Shown here: piece after piece, positions 1 to 7,280 of the stretch
How positions within the stretch are numbered: position 1 is the first letter of the stretch
How the letters are laid out: every line of letters begins with the position of its first letter
Source of the DNA: Halieaceae bacterium
GTDB taxonomy: Bacteria; Pseudomonadota; Gammaproteobacteria; Pseudomonadales; Halieaceae
Length of the DNA stretch: 10,259 nt
Assembly: GCA_011524755.1 (NCBI GenBank)
Contig: WTJR01000032.1
Coordinates: forward strand, 1-10,259
Direction of reading: 5' to 3'
The notes under the pieces: model-generated
What the model saw: only the letters and a program-made list of their open reading frames with translations
Databases searched by the model: none
What the model was told of the DNA's origin: nothing
Position numbers and translations under genes: made by a program

Positions 1-1064
1 TCGAACGCCTTGTTCCACTCCAGCGCCGCGTCACGGATCAGGTCACGCCACTCAACGGGGGTCGTGTTCTCGATCCACCAAGTTATAGGCTCAACGGGGT
101 CTGAGATGTCGGCTGATGGGTTTTTCTTAACCAAATGCCAACGCTCCAGCAGATCGCGGTAAGGCGCTGAATCAGTCGAAGTAAGGTCAGTCACCTGTAC
201 GTTAAACGATCCGAGTCGTGCATCGGCAAATCGCGGCTGGTAATCGTTTTCGGGAACCGCAATCAAGGTGTGCAGCACCGTGATCGACACATTACGTGCA
301 TCAGTCACTGCATCGCTGCCACCGTTCTTAGGCTTGGGGTTATTGAAGACGTACTCGACTTCCACTGCCGAGTTTTCAGGATAATTTTTCAGCGCAAGAA
401 TCTGGCTCTTGTCGGAGTCCATCTTACCTACACGGAATCGATCACCATCGTCATCACCGCCACGTCCACGAACCACGTTGGCGAAGGTTTCGGAGAGAAA
501 TAGCGAGTCTGCATCGATCAGAATATCGCCCGACTCCTCGTCTTCAGCCGCAACGGGCAAGACCGCGAGTACCGCTCGGGAAATATTTTTGTCAGACGCC
601 CGGGAAATCGCATTGTCAGGGTCAAAATAGTAAGCCGTGTTCTGGCGAACAAACTCGACTTTGTCGAATCGGCGCTCAATGGTGAAAATAAACTGATCAC
701 CATACGATCCCGTGAATGCACCGGCATCAACCACGCCATTCATGGTGTGCTTGAAGTAGATAAATTCCTTGTTGATCTGATCGCCTGCGATCAGCATTTT
801 GGTCGCACCCGTCTTGGGGTCTCTGAACAGCGTGAAGAGACCGTCGAACCGATCGGTATCTTCTGTCAGGTCAGCGATGGTTTTTGGTTTTTCTTCTTTT
901 TCCTTCGCTTCGCCATCATCTGAAGAATCCGGGGCCTCTTCTGCCGCAGGCGCGGTCTCTTTGGCCTCGGGCGCCGCAGGCGCATCCTCGGCAAAAACAG
1001 GTGTAGAGAGTGTGAATGTCAGAGGAAGCACCAGCAGCAGCTTCCAAAGATCGATACGCTTCAT
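1..1064 (-). CDS. Secreted zinc-dependent metallopeptidase, DUF5118/DUF5117/DUF4953 type (N-terminal part, cut by left edge)
   Basis: The reverse strand reads open from ATG at 1064 to the window edge, giving 354 codons without a stop. Residues 1-25 are a signal peptide: MKR, a hydrophobic core, then VFA before ED. Residues 26-61 form an Ala/Pro/Glu/Lys linker. From about 62 the protein resembles the DUF5118 then DUF5117 modules; typical marks are a Y-x-P-R-x-x-D-x-R-x-G-x-F pattern at 275-287 and R-W-x-L-x-K-K at 308-314. The stretch PITWWIENTTP at 326-336 followed by W-N-K-A-F at 350-354 is where this family enters its DUF4953 metalloprotease domain. The HExxH zinc motif should lie beyond the left edge and is not seen. 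AAGGA (1071-1075) sits 6 bases before the start. The family is exported, with a presumed peptidase role; its natural substrate is unknown to me. Forward-strand ORFs here are shadows. Confidence 0.85.
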   Translation of the reverse strand, partial: MKRIDLWKLLLVLPLTFTLSTPVFAEDAPAAPEAKETAPAAEEAPDSSDDGEAKEKEEKPKTIADLTEDTDRFDGLFTLFRDPKTGATKMLIAGDQINKEFIYFKHTMNGVVDAGAFTGSYGDQFIFTIERRFDKVEFVRQNTAYYFDPDNAISRASDKNISRAVLAVLPVAAEDEESGDILIDADSLFLSETFANVVRGRGGDDDGDRFRVGKMDSDKSQILALKNYPENSAVEVEYVFNNPKPKNGGSDAVTDARNVSITVLHTLIAVPENDYQPRFADARLGSFNVQVTDLTSTDSAPYRDLLERWHLVKKNPSADISDPVEPITWWIENTTPVEWRDLIRDAALEWNKAF

Positions 1065-1086
1065 GTTCTTTCCTTTTTTGTGAGTA

Positions 1087-1140
1087 ACGTGAACGTTTTA
1101 CGGGCGACGTGAACGAGGCCCCCTCGAGCGCTCAACGAGG
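1087..1140. repeat. Direct repeat ACGTGAACG x2 and small hairpins in the metallopeptidase leader
   Basis: ACGTGAACG occurs at 1087-1095 and again at 1107-1115, exactly 20 bp apart, close to two helical turns. Immediately beside it are short inverted repeats: CGAGG (1114-1118) with CCTCG (1122-1126), the same CCTCG with CGAGG at 1136-1140, and the palindrome GAGCGCTC (1126-1133). They lie between the candidate promoter and the start codon of the minus-strand metallopeptidase. The spacing would suit a dimeric regulator, or the hairpins could act in the leader RNA. The repeats are seen; any function is inference. Confidence 0.35.
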
Positions 1141-1146
1141 CGAAGC

Positions 1147-1176
1147 AAGATACTCCCAGCTACCACTAGAAATCAA
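1147..1176 (-). promoter_or_regulatory. Possible sigma70-type promoter for the metallopeptidase
   Basis: On the minus strand TTGATT (1176-1171) and TATCTT (1152-1147) are separated by 18 bases. Each matches the consensus -35 and -10 hexamers at four of six positions. The -10 lies about 80 bases upstream of the start codon, leaving a leader that contains the repeats listed at 1087-1140. This is pattern matching by eye only. Confidence 0.3.
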
Positions 1177-1264
1177 AGAAATCCGCTCAAATGCGTCACA
1201 GGCTCATCGTGCAAAGCACCACAAGAGCAGTACACTGCGGGCTTGAGTTACGGAGAATTCACTG

Positions 1265-2212
1265 ATGCCAAGCCTCTATCCACCCTTAGAGCCCTATCGA
1301 ACCGGATATCTGTCGGTAGGTGATGGTCACTCAATCTATTTCGAAGAGAGCGGAAATCCTGACGGAAAGCCCTGCGTTTTTGTACATGGCGGTCCGGGTG
1401 GGGGGTCGTCACCCGCAGCAAGGCAGTTCTTTGATCCTGAGCGCTATCGCATTGTTCTCTTTGACCAGCGCGGCTGCGGTCACTCAACCCCCCATGCTTC
1501 CTTAGAAGCCAACACAACCTGGCATCTAATCGCGGACATGGAACAGCTGCGCGCGGAACTTGCCATCGATCAATGGTTGGTTTTCGGCGGATCGTGGGGC
1601 AGCACGCTCAGTCTTGCCTACGCGCAAAAACATCCTGAGCGGGTCACCGAACTGGTGCTACGAGGTATATTCCTACTCCGCCCGGAAGAGATTCGGTGGT
1701 TCTACCAAGAAGGTGCGAGCTCGCTGTATCCGGACACCTGGCAAAACTATCTGGCGCCGATTCCAGAAGATGAGCGATCGGATCTCGTCACCGCCTTTCA
1801 CAAACGCCTGATTAGTGACGACGAAACCGTGCGCCTCGCTGCAGCCCGTGCCTGGTCAGTCTGGGAAGCATCCACCAGCTTCCTGCATCAGAACGCTGAT
1901 TTCATGGAAAAATTAGACGAGCCTGAGGCTGCACTGGCAATGGCACGCATCGAGTGTCATTACTTCGTGAATGGCGGGTTTTTCGATTCGCCCAATCAGT
2001 TACTCGAAAACATCGACGCCATTCGTCATATACCTACCGAGATCGTTCAGGGCCGTTACGACGTTGTTTGCCCGCCCACAACGGCCTGGGAACTGCATCG
2101 AGCTTGGCCCGAAGCGAACTTCCACATGATTGCGAATGCGGGTCACTCTGCTTTCGATCCGGCCAACGCCAGTGCATTAGTCGCGGCGACCGATCGATTT
2201 TCAGGTGCTTAG
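1265..2212 (+). CDS. pip: Proline iminopeptidase (prolyl aminopeptidase), S33 alpha/beta hydrolase
   Basis: This 315-residue protein removes N-terminal proline from peptides; no signal peptide is visible, so it is presumably cytoplasmic. The full family pattern is present: HGGPGGG at 41-47 (oxyanion-hole region), DQRGCGHSTP at 67-76, and the nucleophile elbow G-G-S-W-G with Ser110. Asp266 (in GRYD) and His294 (in AGHS) complete the triad. Trp-Glu at 200-201 and the Glu in A-R-I-E at 230 match the glutamates that bind the substrate amino group in the Serratia enzyme. Length is normal. GGAGA at 1252-1256 lies 8 bases before ATG, supporting this start. The gene stands alone on the plus strand, diverges from the metallopeptidase, and converges on the methyltransferase gene with overlapping stop codons. 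It would finish the breakdown of proline-containing peptides released by other peptidases. Confidence 0.95.
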   Translation: MPSLYPPLEPYRTGYLSVGDGHSIYFEESGNPDGKPCVFVHGGPGGGSSPAARQFFDPERYRIVLFDQRGCGHSTPHASLEANTTWHLIADMEQLRAELAIDQWLVFGGSWGSTLSLAYAQKHPERVTELVLRGIFLLRPEEIRWFYQEGASSLYPDTWQNYLAPIPEDERSDLVTAFHKRLISDDETVRLAAARAWSVWEASTSFLHQNADFMEKLDEPEAALAMARIECHYFVNGGFFDSPNQLLENIDAIRHIPTEIVQGRYDVVCPPTTAWELHRAWPEANFHMIANAGHSAFDPANASALVAATDRFSGA

Positions 2213-2982
2213 ACGGTCGGCTTAATCGCTCTAACCGCGACGAAACTTTTGATGAACTGATCGATGGGCTCACTGCCGCCCCAATCATCTTCATAGAGGC
2301 CGGCAATCAAAAAACCAGCATCGAGCTGACCACCGAGTTGATCCCCCAACGAGTGCACAAACTCAATGGGGGCGTCCAACCCAAACCAGGTCTCGCGCTC
2401 TTCATCGCTGAGCTTCAAATCAGAGTGAGGCATAGAAAACTTCAATTGAAACGTACCCTGCTTTTCAAGATCGGGATCGAAAAGTCCGTGAATGGGCTTC
2501 ACAAAACCACTGACGATAGAGCCACCCGGACGCAAGACACGGTAGGCCTCTCGCCATACGGGCTTAATATCCTCGGCAAAGCAGTTAGAGCATGGATGAA
2601 AAATAAAATCGAACGCGCCGTCGTCAAAACACGACAAATCGGCCATGTCGCCCTGAATAGTCTCAAGCGCAAGGCCATCGCGATCAGCCACCATCCGGTC
2701 CTGTAACAACTGCTTCTCGGAGGCATCAAAAACGGTCACATTGGCGCCGGCTGCGGCCAATATAGGGCCCTGCTGGCCCCCGCCTGATGCGAGGCACAGG
2801 ACGCGGCAAGATGTCAGTGACGGAAACCATGACGCCGGCACCGGAAGTGAGGGCGTAAGCACCAACTGCCAGTCGCCGTCTCTCGCTTTAGCAATAGCTT
2901 CACTACTGACAGGGACCGTCCAGCGATTACCCGACTCGACCAGCCGGTCCCATGCGCGCTGATTAAAATCAAAAACGTTCAT
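2209..2982 (-). CDS. Class I SAM-dependent methyltransferase, substrate unknown
   Basis: The protein has 257 residues. The SAM-binding motif I is VLCLASGGGQQG at 61-72, followed by an acidic strand end VTVFDAS at 82-88, a G-D-M-A-D-L motif at 111-116, FDFIFHPCSN at 124-133 (motif IV region), and V-L-R-P-G-G at 149-154. An N-terminal region with N-x-R-A-W-D (7-12) and L-T-P at 42-44 is typical of a widely conserved bacterial methyltransferase family with no assigned substrate that I know of. There is no signal peptide or membrane segment. The start follows a weak GAGAAG about 6 bases upstream. It lies 34 bp downstream of the flavoenzyme gene on the same strand and is probably cotranscribed with it. 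Its stop TAA (2211-2209) overlaps the opposite-strand stop of pip. The methyltransferase fold is clear; the acceptor is not. Confidence 0.88.
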   Translation of the reverse strand: MNVFDFNQRAWDRLVESGNRWTVPVSSEAIAKARDGDWQLVLTPSLPVPASWFPSLTSCRVLCLASGGGQQGPILAAAGANVTVFDASEKQLLQDRMVADRDGLALETIQGDMADLSCFDDGAFDFIFHPCSNCFAEDIKPVWREAYRVLRPGGSIVSGFVKPIHGLFDPDLEKQGTFQLKFSMPHSDLKLSDEERETWFGLDAPIEFVHSLGDQLGGQLDAGFLIAGLYEDDWGGSEPIDQFIKSFVAVRAIKPTV

Positions 2983-3016
2983 CTGCTACTTCTCAGTGGG
3001 GTCTTCGCAGGAGGGC

Positions 3017-4165
3017 TCATCGATAGCGTAAGTTGTCGCGACTCAGCTCACTGACACGGCTTACACCCATCAAGCGCATGTCACGCTCTATCTCAGCCTT
3101 CAGGTTCCCCAGTGCACGCTCCACTCCGAGCTGTCCTGCTGCAGCCAACGCATAAAGATACAGGCGACCGCCAGAAACCGCCTTCGCACCAACCGATAAG
3201 GCCTTAAGGACATGCGTTCCTCGCTGAATACCGCCCTCACAAACGACGTCAATTTGATCGCCCACCGCGTCACAAATTTCGGCTAATTGATCGAAGGGTG
3301 CGCGCGAACCATCCAGCTGTCGCCCGCCGTGATTCGACACCATGATCCCGGTGCAACCAATGTCCACAGCACGCTTGGCATCTTCAACGGACATGATGCC
3401 CTTCAAGGCGAACTGTCCGTTCCATTGTGAGCAGAGCTTCTCGGCATCCTTCCACGACATCGTCGGATCTAACATGCTGGAAAAGTACTCACCCACCGAA
3501 ACTGCCACGTTAGTGCCCTGCTCCACGTGACTCGAGAGATGCGGCATATCGAACTTTTCTTTGGTAAAGAAATTCCAAGCCCAAGCGGGGTGCGTGGCGA
3601 AACTCCATGCCGATTGAAGATTTAGCCGAGGCGGCGATGTGAACCCGGTTCTAAGGTCGCGCTCCCGATTGCCACCCGTGATGGTATCCACCGTTAGCGC
3701 CATGACGTTGAAGTTCGCAGCGCGTGCTCGCTCAAGCAACGCATCGTTCAGACCTCGATCTTTATGGAAGTAGAACTGGAACATTTTGGGGCCCGGCGCG
3801 AGCTCGGCAATTTCCTCAACCGCGACCGTCGCCAGGGATGAGACGCCAAACATGGTGCCAAACTTCGTGGCCGCCTTAGCAACCGCTCGCTCCCCCTCAT
3901 GGTGAAACAATCGCTGTAACGCGGTCGGTGCACAGTAGAGGGGCATTGCCAACTTCTGACCCATCACCTCGACTGACATGTCGACGTTGTCGACGCCATT
4001 CAGCACATTCGGCACGAGGTCTACCTGCTCGTAGGCCTCGGTGTTGCGCCGATAAGTCACCTCGTCGTCGGCGGCACCGTCGATATAGTGAAAAATAGGG
4101 CCGGGTAGGCGCTTGCTGGCCAAGCGCCGAAAATCGGCGAAGTTGTGACAGTCCGTCAAACGCAT
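3017..4165 (-). CDS. FMN-dependent alpha-hydroxy-acid dehydrogenase/oxidase (LldD / glycolate oxidase family)
   Basis: This 382-residue flavoenzyme should oxidise an L-2-hydroxy acid such as lactate, glycolate or mandelate to the 2-oxo acid. From the chosen start, expected active-site residues are Tyr27 (in FHYIDG), Gln130 and Tyr132 (QFYF), Asp160 (TVDT), Arg167, Lys255 (LKGI), and catalytic His279 with Arg282 in SNHGGRQLDG. Arg334 fits the FMN-phosphate site. In the usual D-G-G-x-R-R-G motif this protein has E-G-G-I-Q-R-G (310-316), so the aspartate is replaced by glutamate. The long central insertion rich in Trp, which includes HPAWAW, is like LldD. I chose ATG at 4165 because AGGAAA precedes it and the family begins about here; the in-frame ATG at 4204 has no ribosome site. 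No lactate permease or cytochrome partner is visible, so the substrate is open. Confidence 0.9.
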   Translation of the reverse strand: MRLTDCHNFADFRRLASKRLPGPIFHYIDGAADDEVTYRRNTEAYEQVDLVPNVLNGVDNVDMSVEVMGQKLAMPLYCAPTALQRLFHHEGERAVAKAATKFGTMFGVSSLATVAVEEIAELAPGPKMFQFYFHKDRGLNDALLERARAANFNVMALTVDTITGGNRERDLRTGFTSPPRLNLQSAWSFATHPAWAWNFFTKEKFDMPHLSSHVEQGTNVAVSVGEYFSSMLDPTMSWKDAEKLCSQWNGQFALKGIMSVEDAKRAVDIGCTGIMVSNHGGRQLDGSRAPFDQLAEICDAVGDQIDVVCEGGIQRGTHVLKALSVGAKAVSGGRLYLYALAAAGQLGVERALGNLKAEIERDMRLMGVSRVSELSRDNLRYR

Positions 4166-4171
4166 TACACA

Positions 4172-4177
4172 TTTCCT
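4172..4177 (-). promoter_or_regulatory. Ribosome binding site fixing the flavoenzyme start
   Basis: The minus strand reads AGGAAA here, with the AGGA core 8 bases before ATG at 4165. The ATG at 4204, 13 codons further upstream, has no purine-rich sequence before it, and the extra residues (MPCRRCTANRKCV) do not resemble the family N-terminus. Confidence 0.7.
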
Positions 4178-4318
4178 GTTTGCAGTGCACCTTCTGCACG
4201 GCATGATAAAGCAGTCTTGGTTTATCGCAGAATAGGCAGAATAAATAGTGCTCAGAGATTTACTTTGCCGAGTTCACGGAGCCGAGCAAAGGTGAGCGCA
4301 GCGAGCGCGTTTTTGATT

Positions 4319-4324
4319 AGGGAA
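4319..4324 (+). promoter_or_regulatory. Ribosome binding site fixing the M14 peptidase start
   Basis: AGGGAA lies 6 bases before ATG at 4331. This ATG opens directly into a good signal peptide. The frame stays open back to an ATG at 4145, but that start would bury the signal sequence 62 residues inside the protein and overlap the start of the divergent flavoenzyme gene. Confidence 0.7.
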
Positions 4325-4330
4325 CACACT

Positions 4331-7195
4331 ATGTCATTCGTTAGAAAGTTGGTTTTGATCGCGGTTACGGCCTTCACAGCACAGAGCGCTGTCGCAGGCC
4401 TATTAATGAAGCCCACCAGCGACCCCGATCTGGTTTACAGCGGCACCCTTTTGGAAGGGACCTATACCGATAGCGTCTCAAAGCCCTCAGTCTTTTTGGG
4501 CTTCGAGGCCGGTCAGCGGGTCGCTACCCCCGCTCAGATCAGCGCGGCTATCAAACAATGGACCGACGAGTCCGATCGACTCAAGGTCATTGAATACGCG
4601 AAGACTCACGAAGGAAGACCGCTTTTCGCCGTCTTTATCTCCTCGCCGGAAAACCTATCGCGATTAGAGGCGATCGAAGCGGATATCACACGGCTCTCCG
4701 ACGCACGTGCGATCACCGACAAAGAAGCCAATGACATCATTGAGAGACTCCCTGCCGTTGCTTGGATGGCCTATTCCATCCACGGTAATGAAACCTCGGG
4801 GGCCGATGCTGCGATGGCGAGCATTTATCACCTCATCGCAAGCACAGATGATCAGGTTGAGGCGATGCTCGATAACATGGTTGTGGTCATCGATCCGATG
4901 ATGAACCCCGATGGCCGCGCTCGATTTGCCAAATCACTCGAGCAATATCGAGGCACGGCACCCAATGTCGATGACCAGTCATTGCTACACACCGGTGATT
5001 GGCCGTTTGGTCGGACCAACCACTACTTCTTCGATCTCAATCGAGACTTCTTTTTACTGACGCAGCCAGAAACCCGTGGACGCGTGGCACTGATCAATAC
5101 CTGGCGACCACAGATCATGATTGACGGGCATGAGATGGGTTCGCAGAGCACCTTCCTGATGGGTCCGCCCCGTCAGCCGCTCAACACGAACATCGATACC
5201 GACCTGCAAAAATGGGCTGTCACCTTCTCCGAGGAACAAGGCGCTGCGTTTGATGAACGGTCATGGCGCTACTTCACGGGTGAGTGGTTCGAAAATTGGT
5301 ACCCCGGCTACTCGAACTACTCCGAATACCGCGGCAGCATGCACATCCTCTACGAGCAATCGCGGATGGCTGAAGACGGCGTTAGACGTCCGGAGGGAAC
5401 CGTGCAGACCTACATGGAGTCTGTGCACCATCAATTTGTCAGCACCATGGCCAATCTCGAATCACTGGCCACGCACTCACAAGCGATGTATCGCGACTAC
5501 TGGGATGGCCGCAAATATAACGTCTCCGCTAAAAGTAAATTCGCGGATAAAAGCTATGTGATTCTGGCTAACGACAATCATGGCCGAATGGCTGCATTGG
5601 TCGAGCGCCTCGACGCCCAAGGCATCGAAATGTTTACCAATGATGCTCCTCTGAAAGTAGCGCGTGCGACAACGCAGCTTGGCAGTGAAGAACGCGGATT
5701 CACCATTCCCGAGGGCAGTCTCATCATCCCCAATCGCCAGCCTGACGCACCCCTGGTTGCGGCGATTCTCGAATTTGATGCGGAGGTCAGAAAATCCGTT
5801 CTCGTTGAGGAGCGGCAGCGCACACTCCGTGACGGTTCCTCCCTCATGTACGACACCACAGCGTGGAACTTCAGCATGATGTATGGACTTCCGGCGGTCA
5901 CTGTCCCTGAGCACCTGAATCAAGGCCTGCGGCCGTGGCAGAGCGCAGCACCGAGTATTGACGTTGCAGCCGAAGCCATCGCGTGGAGCGTGAGCGGTGA
6001 CGATGACCGCTCGGTAGCATTCGCAGCCCGCCTAATGGAGTCGGGCGTGCAAGTACGAATCATCGACAAAGCGACAGAATTGTCCGGTAAATCGCTGTCA
6101 CGAGGCTCGGTCTTCGTGACCGCCATGGACAACCCGAAGCTCGATAACCTTACGGACCTCATCACCGCAGAAGCGGAGCATCTTCAGCTAACAGTCAAAT
6201 CGATTGGCTCGGGTTATGGCGCTGGGGACTTGCCCGACTGGGGAGGCTCCCACTTCCGGTTACTCACGCGTCCGCAAATTGCCATCCTAAGTCAGGCTGG
6301 CTTTAGCAGTTATGACGTGGGCTCAAGTTGGTGGGCCATCGACACTCACCTGGGCATCCGCCACAGCCAAATCGATACTTCCTACCTATCCCGCGCCGAC
6401 CTGCGGCGCTACAACACCATCGTTATCCCCAACGGCTACCGACCCATGAGTGGCGCCGAACTCGGGGCGTTGCGTGATTGGGTTAAGCAAGGCGGCACCT
6501 TGGTGGCTCACGACAACAGTGCGGCAAATCTGGCGCGCGAAGGCGGCATTGGTGGTGTGCGAACAGTCGGTGATAGCCTGACCGAGGCGCAAGAATACGA
6601 CATTGCGCTACAACGCGAGATACTGGCGACGGACGATGCTTTAGACGTGGCGGCGGTGGCCGCCCACCGCGTTAGTACCGACGTGGCCTACCCATGGGAT
6701 CAGGGCAGCAAGGCGCTATCAGCCGATGAGTTAAAGCGCCGCGAGGCGTGGCAGTCACGCTTCATGCCATCAGGTGCCATGGTTGCCGGGCGGGTCGATC
6801 GTTTGCACTGGATGACATTTGGCACCCCCGAAACACTACCCCTCCTCTACAGCGAGCAACCACCGCTCATGACAAAAGGAAGGCAGCAGGCTGTCGTTCG
6901 GGTGGGCGCGTTACAGTCGGATAGCGAAGCGACCGAGGCCCAGACGCTGAACTGGTCGACGGCTCCACGAGGCACAGCTGTTTCCGTCCGCATGAGCGGC
7001 TTGCTCTGGCCGGAAGCGGCGGCGCGCATCGCGAATTCTGCCTATGTCACACGCGAGCGAGTCGGAAAAGGTCAGGTTATTCTGTTCTCGGGTCAGCCCA
7101 ACTTTAGGGGTTCGACACGAGGTGTCGGTCGCCTTTGGCTAAATGCGTTGGTTTACGGTCCAGGCTTGGGCACATCGGCGCGGGTTGAGCTTTAA
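4331..7195 (+). CDS. Exported M14-family zinc metallopeptidase (carboxypeptidase-like) with large C-terminal region
   Basis: The protein has 954 residues. Residues 1-22 are a signal peptide (MSFVRK, hydrophobic core, AVA before G), so it acts in the periplasm or outside. Residues about 60-375 form the M14 domain. Zinc ligands are His151 and Glu154 in HGNE and His267 in IDGHE. N-P-D-G-R lies at 192-196, D-L-N-R at 235-238 supplies the Asn-Arg pair that binds the substrate C-terminus in carboxypeptidases, and Glu342 in LYEQS fits the general base. The remaining 570 or so residues are not catalytic M14. Part of them (about 640-740, with RPQIAILSQAGF, a YNTIVIPNGY strand and GGTLVAHDN) looks like a class I glutamine-amidotransferase-like or Rossmann-type fold. 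Such long M14 proteins are known in marine bacteria. The substrate is unknown: peptides are likely, but a peptidoglycan or modified-peptide target is not excluded. Confidence 0.9.
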   Translation: MSFVRKLVLIAVTAFTAQSAVAGLLMKPTSDPDLVYSGTLLEGTYTDSVSKPSVFLGFEAGQRVATPAQISAAIKQWTDESDRLKVIEYAKTHEGRPLFAVFISSPENLSRLEAIEADITRLSDARAITDKEANDIIERLPAVAWMAYSIHGNETSGADAAMASIYHLIASTDDQVEAMLDNMVVVIDPMMNPDGRARFAKSLEQYRGTAPNVDDQSLLHTGDWPFGRTNHYFFDLNRDFFLLTQPETRGRVALINTWRPQIMIDGHEMGSQSTFLMGPPRQPLNTNIDTDLQKWAVTFSEEQGAAFDERSWRYFTGEWFENWYPGYSNYSEYRGSMHILYEQSRMAEDGVRRPEGTVQTYMESVHHQFVSTMANLESLATHSQAMYRDYWDGRKYNVSAKSKFADKSYVILANDNHGRMAALVERLDAQGIEMFTNDAPLKVARATTQLGSEERGFTIPEGSLIIPNRQPDAPLVAAILEFDAEVRKSVLVEERQRTLRDGSSLMYDTTAWNFSMMYGLPAVTVPEHLNQGLRPWQSAAPSIDVAAEAIAWSVSGDDDRSVAFAARLMESGVQVRIIDKATELSGKSLSRGSVFVTAMDNPKLDNLTDLITAEAEHLQLTVKSIGSGYGAGDLPDWGGSHFRLLTRPQIAILSQAGFSSYDVGSSWWAIDTHLGIRHSQIDTSYLSRADLRRYNTIVIPNGYRPMSGAELGALRDWVKQGGTLVAHDNSAANLAREGGIGGVRTVGDSLTEAQEYDIALQREILATDDALDVAAVAAHRVSTDVAYPWDQGSKALSADELKRREAWQSRFMPSGAMVAGRVDRLHWMTFGTPETLPLLYSEQPPLMTKGRQQAVVRVGALQSDSEATEAQTLNWSTAPRGTAVSVRMSGLLWPEAAARIANSAYVTRERVGKGQVILFSGQPNFRGSTRGVGRLWLNALVYGPGLGTSARVEL

Positions 7196-7219
7196 GATCT
7201 GCGCGTTTCATAGACAGGT

Positions 7220-7252
7220 AATTGCAATTCTAGGCGTCTTGCCGGACGCTTA
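7220..7252. repeat. Palindrome and hairpin between M14 and SDR genes
   Basis: The 98 bp gap between the M14 peptidase and the SDR holds a perfect 10 bp palindrome, AATTGCAATT (7220-7229). An 8 bp stem follows: TAGGCGTC (7231-7238) with GACGCTTA (7245-7252), including one G-U pair and a 6-base loop. No T-tract follows, so this is not a standard intrinsic terminator. It may be an operator or leader structure for the SDR, or a weak end for the M14 transcript. Confidence 0.35.
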
Positions 7253-7280
7253 GCGCTGCTCACAGTTCATCTAACACAAT

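Larger units (their letters stand above)
4166..4330. other. Divergent intergenic region between flavoenzyme and M14 peptidase
   Basis: These 165 bp must carry the promoters of both divergent genes. The core at about 4225-4262 is relatively AT-rich, but I find no pair of hexamers that I would assign with confidence. Visible structure is limited to a direct repeat GCCGAG (4267-4272 and 4281-4286) enclosed by inverted arms TTTGC (4264-4268) and GCAAA (4286-4290). These could form part of an operator serving either gene, but nothing proves it. Confidence 0.4.

Noticed and set aside
270..1083. Several plus-strand open frames of 73-94 codons
   Set aside because: They lie antisense to the metallopeptidase, whose minus-strand frame is continuous with a signal peptide and family motifs. 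The Ser/Ala-rich frame at 799-1083 is the shadow of the charged linker.
1954..2706. A 250-codon plus-strand open frame across the end of pip and most of the methyltransferase gene
   Set aside because: It runs out of frame through pip and antisense to a methyltransferase with clear motifs. Its translation has no recognisable domain and is basic and low in conserved features.
4145..4330. A 62-residue N-terminal extension of the M14 peptidase
   Set aside because: The ATG at 4331 has AGGGAA in front and begins a clean signal peptide. The extension would bury that signal and overlap the divergent flavoenzyme start.
5477..5923. A 148-codon minus-strand open frame inside the M14 gene
   Set aside because: It is antisense to a continuous, well-supported peptidase frame, with no ribosome site judged convincing and no recognisable domain.
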